Below, one piece after another: positions 32,773-41,331 of a DNA stretch of 64,000 nt. Position 1 is the first letter of the stretch, and every line of letters starts with the position of its first letter. The notes below the pieces were generated by a model. It had not been told where the DNA came from and searched no databases. It saw only the letters and a program-made list of their open reading frames with translations. Where the stretch lies: NCBI RefSeq assembly GCF_003226345.1, contig NZ_PDOF01000001.1:248001-312000 (forward strand), in the 5' to 3' direction. The stretch is from Alteribacter lacisalsi. GTDB lineage: Bacteria > Bacillota > Bacilli > Bacillales > Salisediminibacteriaceae. Both the position numbers and the translations under genes were made by a program.

Positions 32773-33528
32773 ATGGAACGAATTGAATCACCTAAAAACG
32801 GCAAAGTAAAAGCGTGGAAAAAACTGCATACAAAGAGGGGGCGTGAAAAAAGCGGCCTCTTTTTCATCGAAGGCAGGCATCTGATTGAAGAAGCACTCAA
32901 AGCAAATGTGCCTTTTAAGGAACTCATTATCCGTGAAGATGAAGAGATGCCGAAAGAGTGGAAGGCGGCAGATGTAAAACCGGTGGAAGTCACCTCGCGC
33001 GTCATGAAAGAGATCTGCGATACAGAAACGCCTCAGGGATTTGCTGCCATATGTGAACTGCCGGAGAACCGGAATATACCGCTGGAAAAAGGACAATTCC
33101 TCCTGCTTGACCGCATCCAGGATCCCGGTAACCTCGGTACGATCATCAGAACTGCCCACGCTGCTGGCATTTCCGGGCTGATTTTATCAGAAGGAACGGC
33201 TGATCCCTATAACAGCAAGGTACTGCGCTCCACTCAGGGGTCGGTTTTTCACATGCCGGTACAGAAGATGGATCTTGCTGAAGCCGTTACCCTCTGTCAG
33301 GAGAATAAGGTGCCTGTGTTTGGGACTTCCCTGCAGGGGAGCACATACTCGGCAATCGAACCTCAGCAGGATTTTGCCCTGATCCTCGGAAACGAAGGTC
33401 AGGGAATTGAGGAAGACCTTCTCAGTCAGACAGACCAGAATGTGTATATCCCCCTTTACGGTGATGCTGAGTCCCTAAACGTGAGTGTGGCATGCGGGAT
33501 TCTTGTTTATCATCTCAAGCAGGTATAA
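32773..33528 (+). CDS. ysgA: TrmH-family (SPOUT) RNA methyltransferase YsgA
   Basis: 251-residue RNA 2'-O-methyltransferase-like protein. An N-terminal substrate-binding domain (KVKAWKKLHTKRGREKSGLFFIEG, split) precedes the SPOUT knot. The three family motifs are NLGTIIRTAHAAG near residue 120, LILGNEGQGI near 203 and IPLYGDAESLNVSVACGIL (split) at the C terminus. The target nucleotide is unknown. Together with sspI and pheS it reproduces the B. subtilis order. The start has AAAGGAGAAGATC. Confidence 0.92.
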   Translation: MERIESPKNGKVKAWKKLHTKRGREKSGLFFIEGRHLIEEALKANVPFKELIIREDEEMPKEWKAADVKPVEVTSRVMKEICDTETPQGFAAICELPENRNIPLEKGQFLLLDRIQDPGNLGTIIRTAHAAGISGLILSEGTADPYNSKVLRSTQGSVFHMPVQKMDLAEAVTLCQENKVPVFGTSLQGSTYSAIEPQQDFALILGNEGQGIEEDLLSQTDQNVYIPLYGDAESLNVSVACGILVYHLKQV

Positions 33529-33568
33529 ACACGCATGGCGCGGGCGATGATGGAGATAAAAGTCCTGT

Positions 33569-33597
33569 TTGCACCGCGCCTGAAAACAGGATATAAT
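33569..33597 (+). promoter_or_regulatory. pheST promoter
   Basis: TTGCAC (33569-33574), 17-bp spacer, TATAAT (33592-33597), immediately before the T-box leader. Confidence 0.8.
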
Positions 33598-33603
33598 AAA
33601 GCG

Positions 33604-33880
33604 TACATTTGAAACAGTATAAAAAGCAATGACGAAGAGCAGTAAGCTGAGCGTCAGCATGCAGGGAGAAAATGCCTTAGACTGAAAGCATTTTTATGCG
33701 TGACACAGCTGAATTCACTTCCGAGCCGGCACCGGAACGCAGACACGGTTTCTGCTAAGGCTGCCCGGACTTTTGTCCGTTACAATGCATGAGTGAGCAC
33801 GCGTTTTTACGCGGCTAATCAGGGTGGTACCGCGAGTCTTCGTCCCTATTTTCAGGGAGAAGGCTCTTTTTTATGCCTTT
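33604..33880 (+). ncRNA. T-box leader of pheST
   Basis: tRNA-Phe-sensing riboswitch. The T-box AGGGTGGTACCGCG is at 33821-33834, preceded by the antiterminator side AACGC...GCGGCTAATC. The terminator is the hairpin TCCCTATTTTCAGGGA extended by CTTCG...GAAGGC, with a T-run ending near 33872. A TTC (Phe) triplet near 33713 lies in a plausible specifier loop. Downstream are pheS and pheT. This leader fills the first part of the 33529-33997 gap. Confidence 0.92.
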
Positions 33881-33997
33881 TTCCCTGCACCGGGCAAAGG
33901 CAGACAAATGTAAAACCAGCTGTATGTTAAGCCGGAATGCCTGGAGGTTTTCACAAGAAAGCAGCCGGCATGACAGTTATTAAAAGGAGGAATACAG

Positions 33998-35026
33998 ATG
34001 ATTGACCGTTTAGAAGAACTGCAGGCAGAAGCGCTGGAAAAAGTCAGTCAGGCAGAGGAACTGAAAGACCTGAAGGATGTCCGGGTTGCCTATCTCGGAA
34101 AGAAAGGACCAATCACAGAAGTTCTTAAGGGCATGGGAAAGCTGTCCAATGAAGAACGTCCCAAAGTGGGGCAGAAGGCAAATGAGGTTCGAGACGCCAT
34201 AAAAGATGCTATTGAAGTGAAGGAAGCCCGCCTTGAAAAAGAGGCTCTCGATCAGAAGCTTAAGGAAGAAAGCATTGATGTCACGCTTCCCGGCCGTTCT
34301 GTCCGCCGTGGCAACCGTCACCCGCTTACGAGCGTAACGGAAACGCTTGAGGATATTTTCATTGGCATGGGCTTCTCTATTGCTGAAGGACCTGAAGTGG
34401 AAACCGATTACTACAACTTTGAATCCCTGAATCTCCCTAAGGATCATCCGGCACGTGATATGCAGGATACCTTCTTTATTACACCTGATCTGCTGCTGCG
34501 CACTCAGACATCCCCGGTTCAGACCCGGACGATGGAAAAGCATGAAGGCCAGGGGCCGGTCAAAATCATCTGTCCTGGGAAAGTGTACCGCCGTGATGAA
34601 GACGATGCTACCCACTCCCACCAGTTTATGCAGATCGAGGGACTGATGGTGGATAAGAACATCCGCATGAGCGACCTCAAAGGTGTTCTTGAAACGTTTG
34701 TGAAAAATTACTTCGGTGAAGAAAGGGAGATTCGTCTGCGACCAAGCTTCTTCCCGTTTACAGAGCCGTCGGCTGAACTTGATATTTCCTGTGCGATCTG
34801 TCATGGGGAAGGGTGCCGGACGTGTAAGCAGACGGGCTGGATTGAAGTGCTGGGTACGGGAATGGTCCATCCAAACGTGCTGCGTATGGGCGGATTCGAC
34901 CCGGAAGTCTACTCCGGATTTGCATTTGGAATGGGCGTTGAACGTCTTGCCATGCTCCGTTACGGCATCGACGACATCCGCCACTTCTACACAAATGACG
35001 TACGTTTCCTTTCACAGTTTAAGTAA
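33998..35026 (+). CDS. pheS: phenylalanyl-tRNA synthetase alpha subunit
   Basis: 342-residue catalytic subunit of the (alpha-beta)2 enzyme. It has an N-terminal coiled coil (residues 1-85), the class II motif 2 with [20 protein letters not shown] (split; residues about 190-210), motif 3 [17 protein letters not shown] and a Cys-rich [12 protein letters not shown] loop near residue 263. The Shine-Dalgarno sequence is AAAAGGAGGAATAC. It is controlled by the T-box leader. It is separated from pheT by 145 bp, more than in B. subtilis. Confidence 0.97.
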   Translation: MIDRLEELQAEALEKVSQAEELKDLKDVRVAYLGKKGPITEVLKGMGKLSNEERPKVGQKANEVRDAIKDAIEVKEARLEKEALDQKLKEESIDVTLPGRSVRRGNRHPLTSVTETLEDIFIGMGFSIAEGPEVETDYYNFESLNLPKDHPARDMQDTFFITPDLLLRTQTSPVQTRTMEKHEGQGPVKIICPGKVYRRDEDDATHSHQFMQIEGLMVDKNIRMSDLKGVLETFVKNYFGEEREIRLRPSFFPFTEPSAELDISCAICHGEGCRTCKQTGWIEVLGTGMVHPNVLRMGGFDPEVYSGFAFGMGVERLAMLRYGIDDIRHFYTNDVRFLSQFK

Positions 35027-35050
35027 AAGATTTATTAAAGAATGGAACGC

Positions 35051-35135
35051 AAGGAGGCGCCTCCTTATGGAAAAGCGAGAGAAACAAGACCTGGGTAAAG
35101 CGGCCTTCTGCAGAGAATACAGCAAGGAAAAATGA
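35051..35135 (+). CDS. 22-codon ORF with palindromic Shine-Dalgarno, pheS-pheT gap
   Basis: An ORF from ATG 35067 (MEKREKQDLGKAAF... to EK, 22 residues) lies between pheS and pheT. Its Shine-Dalgarno AAGGAGG is part of the perfect palindrome AAGGAGGCGCCTCCTT (35051-35066), so it could fold back and hide the ribosome site. The peptide is charged and has no recognisable family. Translation is unproven. Confidence 0.3.
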
Positions 35136-35171
35136 TCTGTGTGACTAAACACAGAACAAGGAGGAGATCTC

Positions 35172-37595
35172 GTGCTTGTATCCTATAACTGGTTAAAAGA
35201 ATATTTAAATATTGATGATTACACCCCGGCGCAGATCGCTGAGAAACTCACCAGAAGCGGTGTGGAAGTGGACATTCTTCACGAGCTTAATCAGGGAATC
35301 AGCGGCGTTGTGGTAGGTCACGTACTGGAATGTGAACAGCACCCGGACGCCGATAAACTGAAGGTGTGCCAGGTTGACGTGGGAGAAGAGGAAAATGTCC
35401 AGATTGTCTGCGGCGCCAAAAACGTCGGCAAGGGGCAGTACGTGCCAGTAGCGAAAGTGGGAGCACGCTTACCCGGTGACTTTAAGATTAAAAAAGCAAA
35501 ACTTCGCGGTCAGGTTTCTCAGGGGATGATTTGTTCCCTTCAGGAACTCGGCTACGAAGGAAAGCTCGTTTCAAAGAGCTATTCAGAAGGAATCTTTGTT
35601 TTTCCTAACGAAGTCAGACCTGGTGCGGACGCTCTTGAAGAACTTAATCTGAACGACACTGTTCTTGAACTGGACCTCACCCCAAACCGCTCGGACTGCC
35701 TGAGTATGATCGGCACCGCCAATGAAGTAGGGGCTATTTTAAACCGGGAACCTAAACTTCCTGTCTCCCGTGTGCATGCAGGAGCAGAAAAAGCGACTGA
35801 CTATGTGAGCGTTAAAGTAGACGACAGTGAGGACACACCTTACTACGGTGCAACGATTATCCGCAATGTAAAGATAAGTGAATCGCCGCTCTGGCTTCAG
35901 ACCCGTCTGATGGCTGCCGGCGTTCGTCCGATCAACAACGTGGTCGACATTACAAACTTCGTGCTTCTGGAGTACGGACAGCCGCTTCATGCGTTCGACT
36001 TCGATCGTCTCGGCTCACGTGAAATTCTCGTCCGACGTGCCCGAAATGAAGAAAAAATCGTGACACTCGATGATCAGGAGCGGATCCTTTCTGATGATCA
36101 TCTGGTCATTACCAATGGCGATGTGCCGGTTGCGCTCGCAGGTGTGATGGGGGGAGCCGATTCTGAAGTGCACGGTGAAACAACAACCATTCTTCTGGAA
36201 GCTGCCGTGTTTCACGGTTCTGTCATCCGCAGGGCTGCTAAAGACACTGGCCTTCGTAGTGATGCCAGCACCCGTTTTGAAAAAGGTGTAGATGCATCCC
36301 GGGTGACTGAAGCCGCTAGACGGGCAGCATCACTTATGGCAGAGCTTGCCGGTGGTGAAATTCTGGAAGGCGTGGCAGAAGTGGATGAGCGCGATGAAAG
36401 CAGAACCCGTGTTGAACTGAATCTCGAACGCCTGAACGGCAGACTTGGAACGTCACTTACTGATGAAACAGTTTCAGACATTCTTCACCGCCTGGATTTC
36501 ACGTTCACTAAAAATGCACGAGGCTTTAATGTAGAGGTCCCAAAACGCCGCCCGGATATTACAATCGAAGTGGATCTGATCGAGGAAGTTGCCCGTCTGT
36601 ACGGCTATGATAATATTCCTACGACACTTCCTGATTCTGTGACAACGCCCGGCGGGCTTACGAAAAGACAGGTGCTTAAACGCCGGAGCCGTCGTTACCT
36701 GGAAAGTGCCGGGCTGAACGAAGCGATCACATACGCCCTTACAACACGGGAAAAAGAAACTTCCGTCCGCCCTGGATATATTACACACGATGTAAAGCTT
36801 GCTCTGCCAATGAGTGAGGACAGAAGCACCCTTCGCACAACACTTGTGCCGCACCTTCTGGATGCTTTAAGCCACAACCGGAACCGCAACAGCCACGATG
36901 TGGCGCTATATGAATTATCATCCGTGTTTCACACCAGTGTGGCAGACCTGGAATTTCAGCCTGATGAAAAACTTCACCTTGCCGGCGCACTTACAGGGAC
37001 TTGGCACGAACACCCTTGGCAGCAGGAGAAAAAGCAGGTCGATTTCTTTGTCGTTAAGGGTCTCGTCGAGGGGCTTATTGAAGAGCTTGACACAGACGGA
37101 GAACTGGTATTCGAACAGGATGAAATCGAGGGAATGCACCCTGGCCGCGGCGCTAGGGTCATCGTTGGTGGCCGTAATGCAGGCTTCCTTGCCCAGCTTC
37201 ATCCGGCTTTGGCAAAAGAATGGTCCCTTAAGGAAGTGTACGTGTATGAACTCGACTTTGATGTTCTCACAGAAAATACAAAAGGGGATGTCCGTTACGA
37301 GCCGATTCCGCGCTTCCCGTCAATTGATCGTGACATTGCCCTTGTGGTAGATGAAAAAGTCTCAGCGGGCCGTATTGAAGCAGTGATCCGCGAAGAGGGC
37401 GGTCACCTGCTCCGTGACGTTAAGCTGTTTGATTTGTACGAAGGAGAGAATCTCGACAGAGGAAAGAAATCCGTTGCTTTTGCTCTCCGCTATCTCGATC
37501 CGGAGCGGACCCTTACAGATGACGATGTAAGTACAGTCCATAACCGTGTCGTAGAAGCACTCGAAGAAAAACTTGGTGCAGTTCTGAGAAGCTAG
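35172..37595 (+). CDS. pheT: phenylalanyl-tRNA synthetase beta subunit
   Basis: 807-residue beta subunit. Domains in order: an N-terminal region with tRNA-binding EMAP/OB-like fold (VVVGHVLECEQHPDADKLKVC, split, residues 42-62), B3/4 editing domain (with EVHGETTTILLEAAVFHG, split), B5 domain and the C-terminal anticodon-binding FDX-ACB domain (YEPIPRFPSIDRDIALVVDE). GTG start at 35172 after AAGGAGGAGATCTC, giving MLVSYNWLKEY. A terminator follows. Family length and layout are normal. Confidence 0.97.
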   Translation: MLVSYNWLKEYLNIDDYTPAQIAEKLTRSGVEVDILHELNQGISGVVVGHVLECEQHPDADKLKVCQVDVGEEENVQIVCGAKNVGKGQYVPVAKVGARLPGDFKIKKAKLRGQVSQGMICSLQELGYEGKLVSKSYSEGIFVFPNEVRPGADALEELNLNDTVLELDLTPNRSDCLSMIGTANEVGAILNREPKLPVSRVHAGAEKATDYVSVKVDDSEDTPYYGATIIRNVKISESPLWLQTRLMAAGVRPINNVVDITNFVLLEYGQPLHAFDFDRLGSREILVRRARNEEKIVTLDDQERILSDDHLVITNGDVPVALAGVMGGADSEVHGETTTILLEAAVFHGSVIRRAAKDTGLRSDASTRFEKGVDASRVTEAARRAASLMAELAGGEILEGVAEVDERDESRTRVELNLERLNGRLGTSLTDETVSDILHRLDFTFTKNARGFNVEVPKRRPDITIEVDLIEEVARLYGYDNIPTTLPDSVTTPGGLTKRQVLKRRSRRYLESAGLNEAITYALTTREKETSVRPGYITHDVKLALPMSEDRSTLRTTLVPHLLDALSHNRNRNSHDVALYELSSVFHTSVADLEFQPDEKLHLAGALTGTWHEHPWQQEKKQVDFFVVKGLVEGLIEELDTDGELVFEQDEIEGMHPGRGARVIVGGRNAGFLAQLHPALAKEWSLKEVYVYELDFDVLTENTKGDVRYEPIPRFPSIDRDIALVVDEKVSAGRIEAVIREEGGHLLRDVKLFDLYEGENLDRGKKSVAFALRYLDPERTLTDDDVSTVHNRVVEALEEKLGAVLRS

Positions 37596-37611
37596 CATTC
37601 AGGTGCATTAG

Positions 37612-37650
37612 AAAAGCCTTGAGGATCATTGCGGTCTTCAAGGCTTTTTG
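37612..37650 (+). terminator. pheST terminator
   Basis: AAAAGCCTTGA pairs with TCAAGGCTTTT around a 15-nt loop. Confidence 0.85.
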
Positions 37651-37675
37651 TATTGAGCAGGTACATCTGATTACG

Positions 37676-39106
37676 CTACTTCCCAATGAAACTTTTGACA
37701 AATGCTATGTGGCTTGTGTAGTCATATGCCTTGTAAATAGACTGGGAAAGCCGGATCGGGTCTCCGAAGAAAAAGCGCTCGTACAGAGTCTGGCGTGTTC
37801 CGAAATGACTCATGCATAAATCCGAGGCAAGGCTGAACAGGTGCACTTTTTCCCGTCCGTTAATTCCGTATCCTTTCAGGTATCGCTCAATTTCTGGCCC
37901 GATAGCGGAGTCGAACTGGGCTTCATCAGGCAGGCAGACTAAACCGCTGCCCCCGAGCTGCTGAACAATCTCGGTAAACCGCTGATAAGCATTTTGAAAC
38001 ATAGATACGGCTACGTAAAGCGGGCCGGCAGCGGGAACGAGAACGCCTCTTTCATCATAGAAAGCTTCCTGTTCCGAACGAGCGAGCAATGCCCGCGCAC
38101 ATTCCAGTCCGCAGACGATTTCTGTTACTTTCAGCTGCACATGCTCGTATTCACTGATGTTAATCGTCTCAACGATAAGCTGTGCCAGTCCGAGAATAAA
38201 CTCAGTCTTGATGATCTGGCGCGAGACGATCTGGTGGAGGGTGAAGGGGGCGAAATGGCTTTTCCTGAAAAAATCGTTGGCTATACTATTGTTTTCATAG
38301 TAAAAAACCCGGTCCCAGGGGACGAGCACATTATGAAAGAATACGACACTGTCCATTTCTTCAAACCGGCTGCTGAGAGGGGCATCAAAATGGCTGTCCT
38401 TTTCAGCGAAGGATTTTCTGCAGACAAAGGTCAGCCCGTCAGCATCTGTCGGGATTGAAAAGGCATAAGCCTCTGATTGATCGGTCATTCCGGGGGGCGA
38501 GTAAACGATGATTTCATCTGTCATACCGCCCTGAGTGGCGAGTATTTTCGCTCCATTTACGACGATGCCCTGGCCTGTCGTCTGTGTAATTCTCGCATTG
38601 GGCTGATCCTCTTCGAGAAATGCCAAAGAGCCCCGGTTGTTCTGGGGATTAATAAAAGTGTGGGTAAAAGAAAGATCCTGCTCTGTTGCCTTGTTGTAAA
38701 GCTTCACGATGTTTTCGGGGAAACAATTGTCCTCGTTCTCAAGGAGGTGCACAGAACTTCGGAACGCAGCAAGAACGGTGTTCATATAATCTGGCGTCCT
38801 CCCCATCAGACCTGCTGTCTGCCGTGCCCATAACTGCACCATTTCACGTTTTTTCTTAAGGTCCTCAGGGCTTATCGGAATCATAAAGGATGTACCAAAT
38901 GAACGCCCTTTTTTATCGGCATGAATCAGTACGTCTTTATGCTCTGGCATTTTTTGCAGATCATATAGTGCCGCCTGGCTGTTCACCGCGCCTTTAAAGG
39001 CCGGGTGACTTGAAATAGGGACTTCAGCAACTTTTCCACCGATCCAGATGCTGGACTTCAGCCGGTCGATTCTGTTCCTGTATTCCGTTCCTGATCTCAC
39101 AGGCAT
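37676..39106 (-). CDS. HpaB-type flavin-dependent aromatic monooxygenase, orphan
   Basis: 476-residue large oxygenase of the 4-hydroxyphenylacetate 3-monooxygenase (HpaB) family, resembling B. subtilis YoaI. The acyl-CoA dehydrogenase-like fold is seen in TTGQGIVVNGAKILATQGG (split) near residue 175, ALPF-type flavin loops and VPWDRVFYYENN. The family needs a flavin reductase (HpaC) that is not in the window. I take the ATG at 39106 (with GGGGTGTAG upstream on the minus strand); a start one codon earlier at 39109 is equally possible. Its insertion between pheT and rnhC is not seen in B. subtilis. Substrate unknown. Confidence 0.85.
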   Translation of the reverse strand: MPVRSGTEYRNRIDRLKSSIWIGGKVAEVPISSHPAFKGAVNSQAALYDLQKMPEHKDVLIHADKKGRSFGTSFMIPISPEDLKKKREMVQLWARQTAGLMGRTPDYMNTVLAAFRSSVHLLENEDNCFPENIVKLYNKATEQDLSFTHTFINPQNNRGSLAFLEEDQPNARITQTTGQGIVVNGAKILATQGGMTDEIIVYSPPGMTDQSEAYAFSIPTDADGLTFVCRKSFAEKDSHFDAPLSSRFEEMDSVVFFHNVLVPWDRVFYYENNSIANDFFRKSHFAPFTLHQIVSRQIIKTEFILGLAQLIVETINISEYEHVQLKVTEIVCGLECARALLARSEQEAFYDERGVLVPAAGPLYVAVSMFQNAYQRFTEIVQQLGGSGLVCLPDEAQFDSAIGPEIERYLKGYGINGREKVHLFSLASDLCMSHFGTRQTLYERFFFGDPIRLSQSIYKAYDYTSHIAFVKSFIGK

Positions 39107-39203
39107 CATCTACACCCCATTCTTTTCTCAGTAATTATTTTAGTCTATGAGCGATTGGGCTCCTGGTTCCCCGCATATGCCATTTAATGGGGCAAATAAT
39201 GGG

Positions 39204-39243
39204 GCAAAAAAATTCTCCCGCCTGAGCCTTCAGGCGGGAGAAA
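39204..39243 (-). terminator. rnhC terminator
   Basis: On the minus strand TTCTCCCGCCTGAA pairs with TTCAGGCGGGAGAA around GGC-type loop, followed by a run of seven T. Confidence 0.9.
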
Positions 39244-39248
39244 GTAAC

Positions 39249-40220
39249 TTACCGCACGAGCCGTGCGGCTTTTTCAGTATTGGCAAAATGTATTTTCGTG
39301 CAGCTTCGGAGTTTTTCCCGTCCCTTGTCCCGGATGATTGCTGCAGCTGCCTGATCGACTTTCGGTCCGGCTCCTTTCGGTACCGGCATTCCGAGCTCCG
39401 CTTCAAGCCGGTCCATCTCCCGCAGGAAGGCAAAACGGGCGATGACCGAGGCAGCAGCGACGGCTACATGGAGAGATTCTCCCTTGGTTGCAAAATAAAG
39501 AGGAATGCTCTGATCCCACTTGTGGCCGCTCTGGCGCAGGTAGTTAAAATAAACACCCGGCTGGCAGAACTGATCAATAAACGCACCTTCTGGTTCAAGC
39601 TCCAGTCCAGCACACTTTTTCAAGACGTTTATGATTGCCTGGTGATGCATCATCGCCTTCATCCGTCCCTGATTCCAGCCTTTTTCCTGGAGAGCGTTAT
39701 ACTTTGTGTTCGAAAGGGTAAGAAGACTGTAGGTGGAATGTTTCACAATCTCAGGAGCCAGTTCCCTGATGACAGGGTCTTTTATTGTTTTGGAATCCCT
39801 GATGCCCATGGGTTCCACTTCCTTCATCTGTGCAGGCGTCAGGTATGCGCACGCGACAGTGACGGGGCCGAAGAAATCACCAGTGCCGGCTTCATCACTC
39901 CCGAGCAGGGACCGGGCAGGGAGCCGTTCCGCGGGCGGGGCATAGTCATGACTATCCACAGAGGCCTTCCCATGCGAAGAGGGGCTTTTTTTCTTTGGTT
40001 CAGATCCGGAAGCACCCTCACTTTTCCAACGTGAGGCTTCGGATTCCGCGCCGCTTCCCTGGAAAAGTACTTTTCCTGATCGGTATGCCGTGACCGTGCA
40101 GCTGCCTGTACGTGCGGCAAAAAGGGCGTGCTGCGGAGGCTTTCCGGTGCTGACAGACTTGTAGTACTCGTTCATTTTATGTAATAGCTGATCATTAACT
40201 TTCAGTACTTCGTGGCTCAT
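39249..40220 (-). CDS. rnhC: ribonuclease HIII
   Basis: 323-residue enzyme that cleaves RNA in RNA-DNA hybrids, acting at R-loops and lagging-strand primers. The N-terminal TBP-like substrate-binding domain is followed by the catalytic domain with GSDEAGTGDFFGPVTVA near residue 116 (split), DSKTIKDPVIRELAPEI, and HVAVAAASVIARFAFL. The acidic residues of the active site are intact. It follows pheT in B. subtilis as ysgB; here the HpaB gene is between. The minus-strand start has AGGAGGCC upstream. Confidence 0.94.
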   Translation of the reverse strand: MSHEVLKVNDQLLHKMNEYYKSVSTGKPPQHALFAARTGSCTVTAYRSGKVLFQGSGAESEASRWKSEGASGSEPKKKSPSSHGKASVDSHDYAPPAERLPARSLLGSDEAGTGDFFGPVTVACAYLTPAQMKEVEPMGIRDSKTIKDPVIRELAPEIVKHSTYSLLTLSNTKYNALQEKGWNQGRMKAMMHHQAIINVLKKCAGLELEPEGAFIDQFCQPGVYFNYLRQSGHKWDQSIPLYFATKGESLHVAVAAASVIARFAFLREMDRLEAELGMPVPKGAGPKVDQAAAAIIRDKGREKLRSCTKIHFANTEKAARLVR

Positions 40221-40375
40221 AGCGGCCTCCTTTTAAAATTGAAACTACGTAAGAGTATAATCAAACCTGAGCCAAACGTCACGTCCCCTCTGAACTTTTA
40301 CTTGAAATATTTTCATTCATGAATCATCATGTTATGATAGTCTTTAGGATTATTATGGCGAATGGGGGCTTGTCG

Positions 40376-40624
40376 GTGGGAGACGGGACGGGAAAAAGTC
40401 GAACAATCGTTACAATCTATGGACAGCAGTACACAATCGTCGGTAAAGAGAGCTCCGACCACGTCAGGAAAGTTGCTGCCCTTGTCAATCATAAAATGAA
40501 AGAAATAAAAGGGAGCAATCCCTATCTGGACACAGGAAAGCTGGCTGTTCTGGCCGCTTTAAATATAGGAGATGAGCTTGTAAAGCTCAAGGAGAATACA
40601 AAAAAAGAGAAAGACGGGGAATAA
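40376..40624 (+). CDS. zapA: cell division protein ZapA
   Basis: 82-residue FtsZ-ring associated protein that bundles FtsZ filaments at midcell. The B. subtilis N terminus MSDGKKTKTTVDIYG lines up with this one when read from the GTG at 40376 (M-GDGTGKSRTIVTIYG), with GGGGGCT about eight bases upstream. Upstream ATGs at 40319 and 40355 would add residues without a good ribosome site. KVAALVNHKMKEI and TGKLAVLAALNIGDEL form the helical dimer part. It is 5 bp from cvpA and cotranscribed. Confidence 0.85.
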   Translation: MGDGTGKSRTIVTIYGQQYTIVGKESSDHVRKVAALVNHKMKEIKGSNPYLDTGKLAVLAALNIGDELVKLKENTKKEKDGE

Positions 40625-40629
40625 ATTAC

Positions 40630-41178
40630 ATGTTGAGTCTGATTCTATTTATCGTTTTACTTATGAGTTTTCTAATTGGATTCAGGCGGGGCCTGATTCT
40701 CCAACTGGTTCATCTGCTCGGTTTTGTCGTTGCTTTTCTTGTAGCGTGGTTTTACTACCAGGAGCTTGCGGCATACATAAGACTGTGGATTCCATTTCCG
40801 ACCTTCGGAAACGATCTCATGCTTGAAGCCTTCTCGGCAGAAGAAGTTTATTATAATGGGATTGCGTTTGCCATCTTGTTCTTTGCTGTGAAAATTCTGA
40901 TGCAGATTATTGGATCGATGTTTGACTTTCTTGCACATCTGCCAATTCTGTCTACGATTAACGGATGGCTCGGCGGCATTCTCGGGTTCCTCGAAGGGCT
41001 CCTGATTGTCGTCATTCTTGTCCACCTTGCGGCCATTATACAGATTGATTTTCTGCAGCAGATGCTTCAGAATTCAACTGTCGCACAGCTGATCTTTGAC
41101 TACACACCGGTCATATCAAACCAGTTGAAAGAGTTATGGCTTGATGTGGCTTCAGGAGAGACTTCCTTTTTTTCGTAA
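40630..41178 (+). CDS. cvpA: CvpA family membrane protein (YshB)
   Basis: 182-residue protein with about four to five membrane helices. The family begins with MLSLILFIVLLMSFLIGFRRG, and the glycine-rich FLAHLPILSTINGWLGGILGF segment (split) near residue 95 is typical. In E. coli CvpA is needed for colicin V production, while its general role is membrane-related and uncertain. Position between zapA and polX is as in B. subtilis. Confidence 0.88.
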   Translation: MLSLILFIVLLMSFLIGFRRGLILQLVHLLGFVVAFLVAWFYYQELAAYIRLWIPFPTFGNDLMLEAFSAEEVYYNGIAFAILFFAVKILMQIIGSMFDFLAHLPILSTINGWLGGILGFLEGLLIVVILVHLAAIIQIDFLQQMLQNSTVAQLIFDYTPVISNQLKELWLDVASGETSFFS

Positions 41179-41196
41179 AGGGAAGTCTTTTCTTTT
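41158..41196 (+). terminator. cvpA terminator
   Basis: GACTTCC pairs with GGAAGTC around CTTTTTTTCGTAAAG, followed by TTTTCTTTT. It overlaps the cvpA end. Confidence 0.8.
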
Positions 41197-41331
41197 GCCC
41201 GGGAAATGCCCGGTCGACTGATTAGTTGCGGGACAGTACCGGGATTGGATAAGATGAAAAGGTGAACAGGCAATAATCAACGCTCTTTTCGTAACTTGGA
41301 AAACAACGGAAAACGAAAGAGGTGACGGCAC

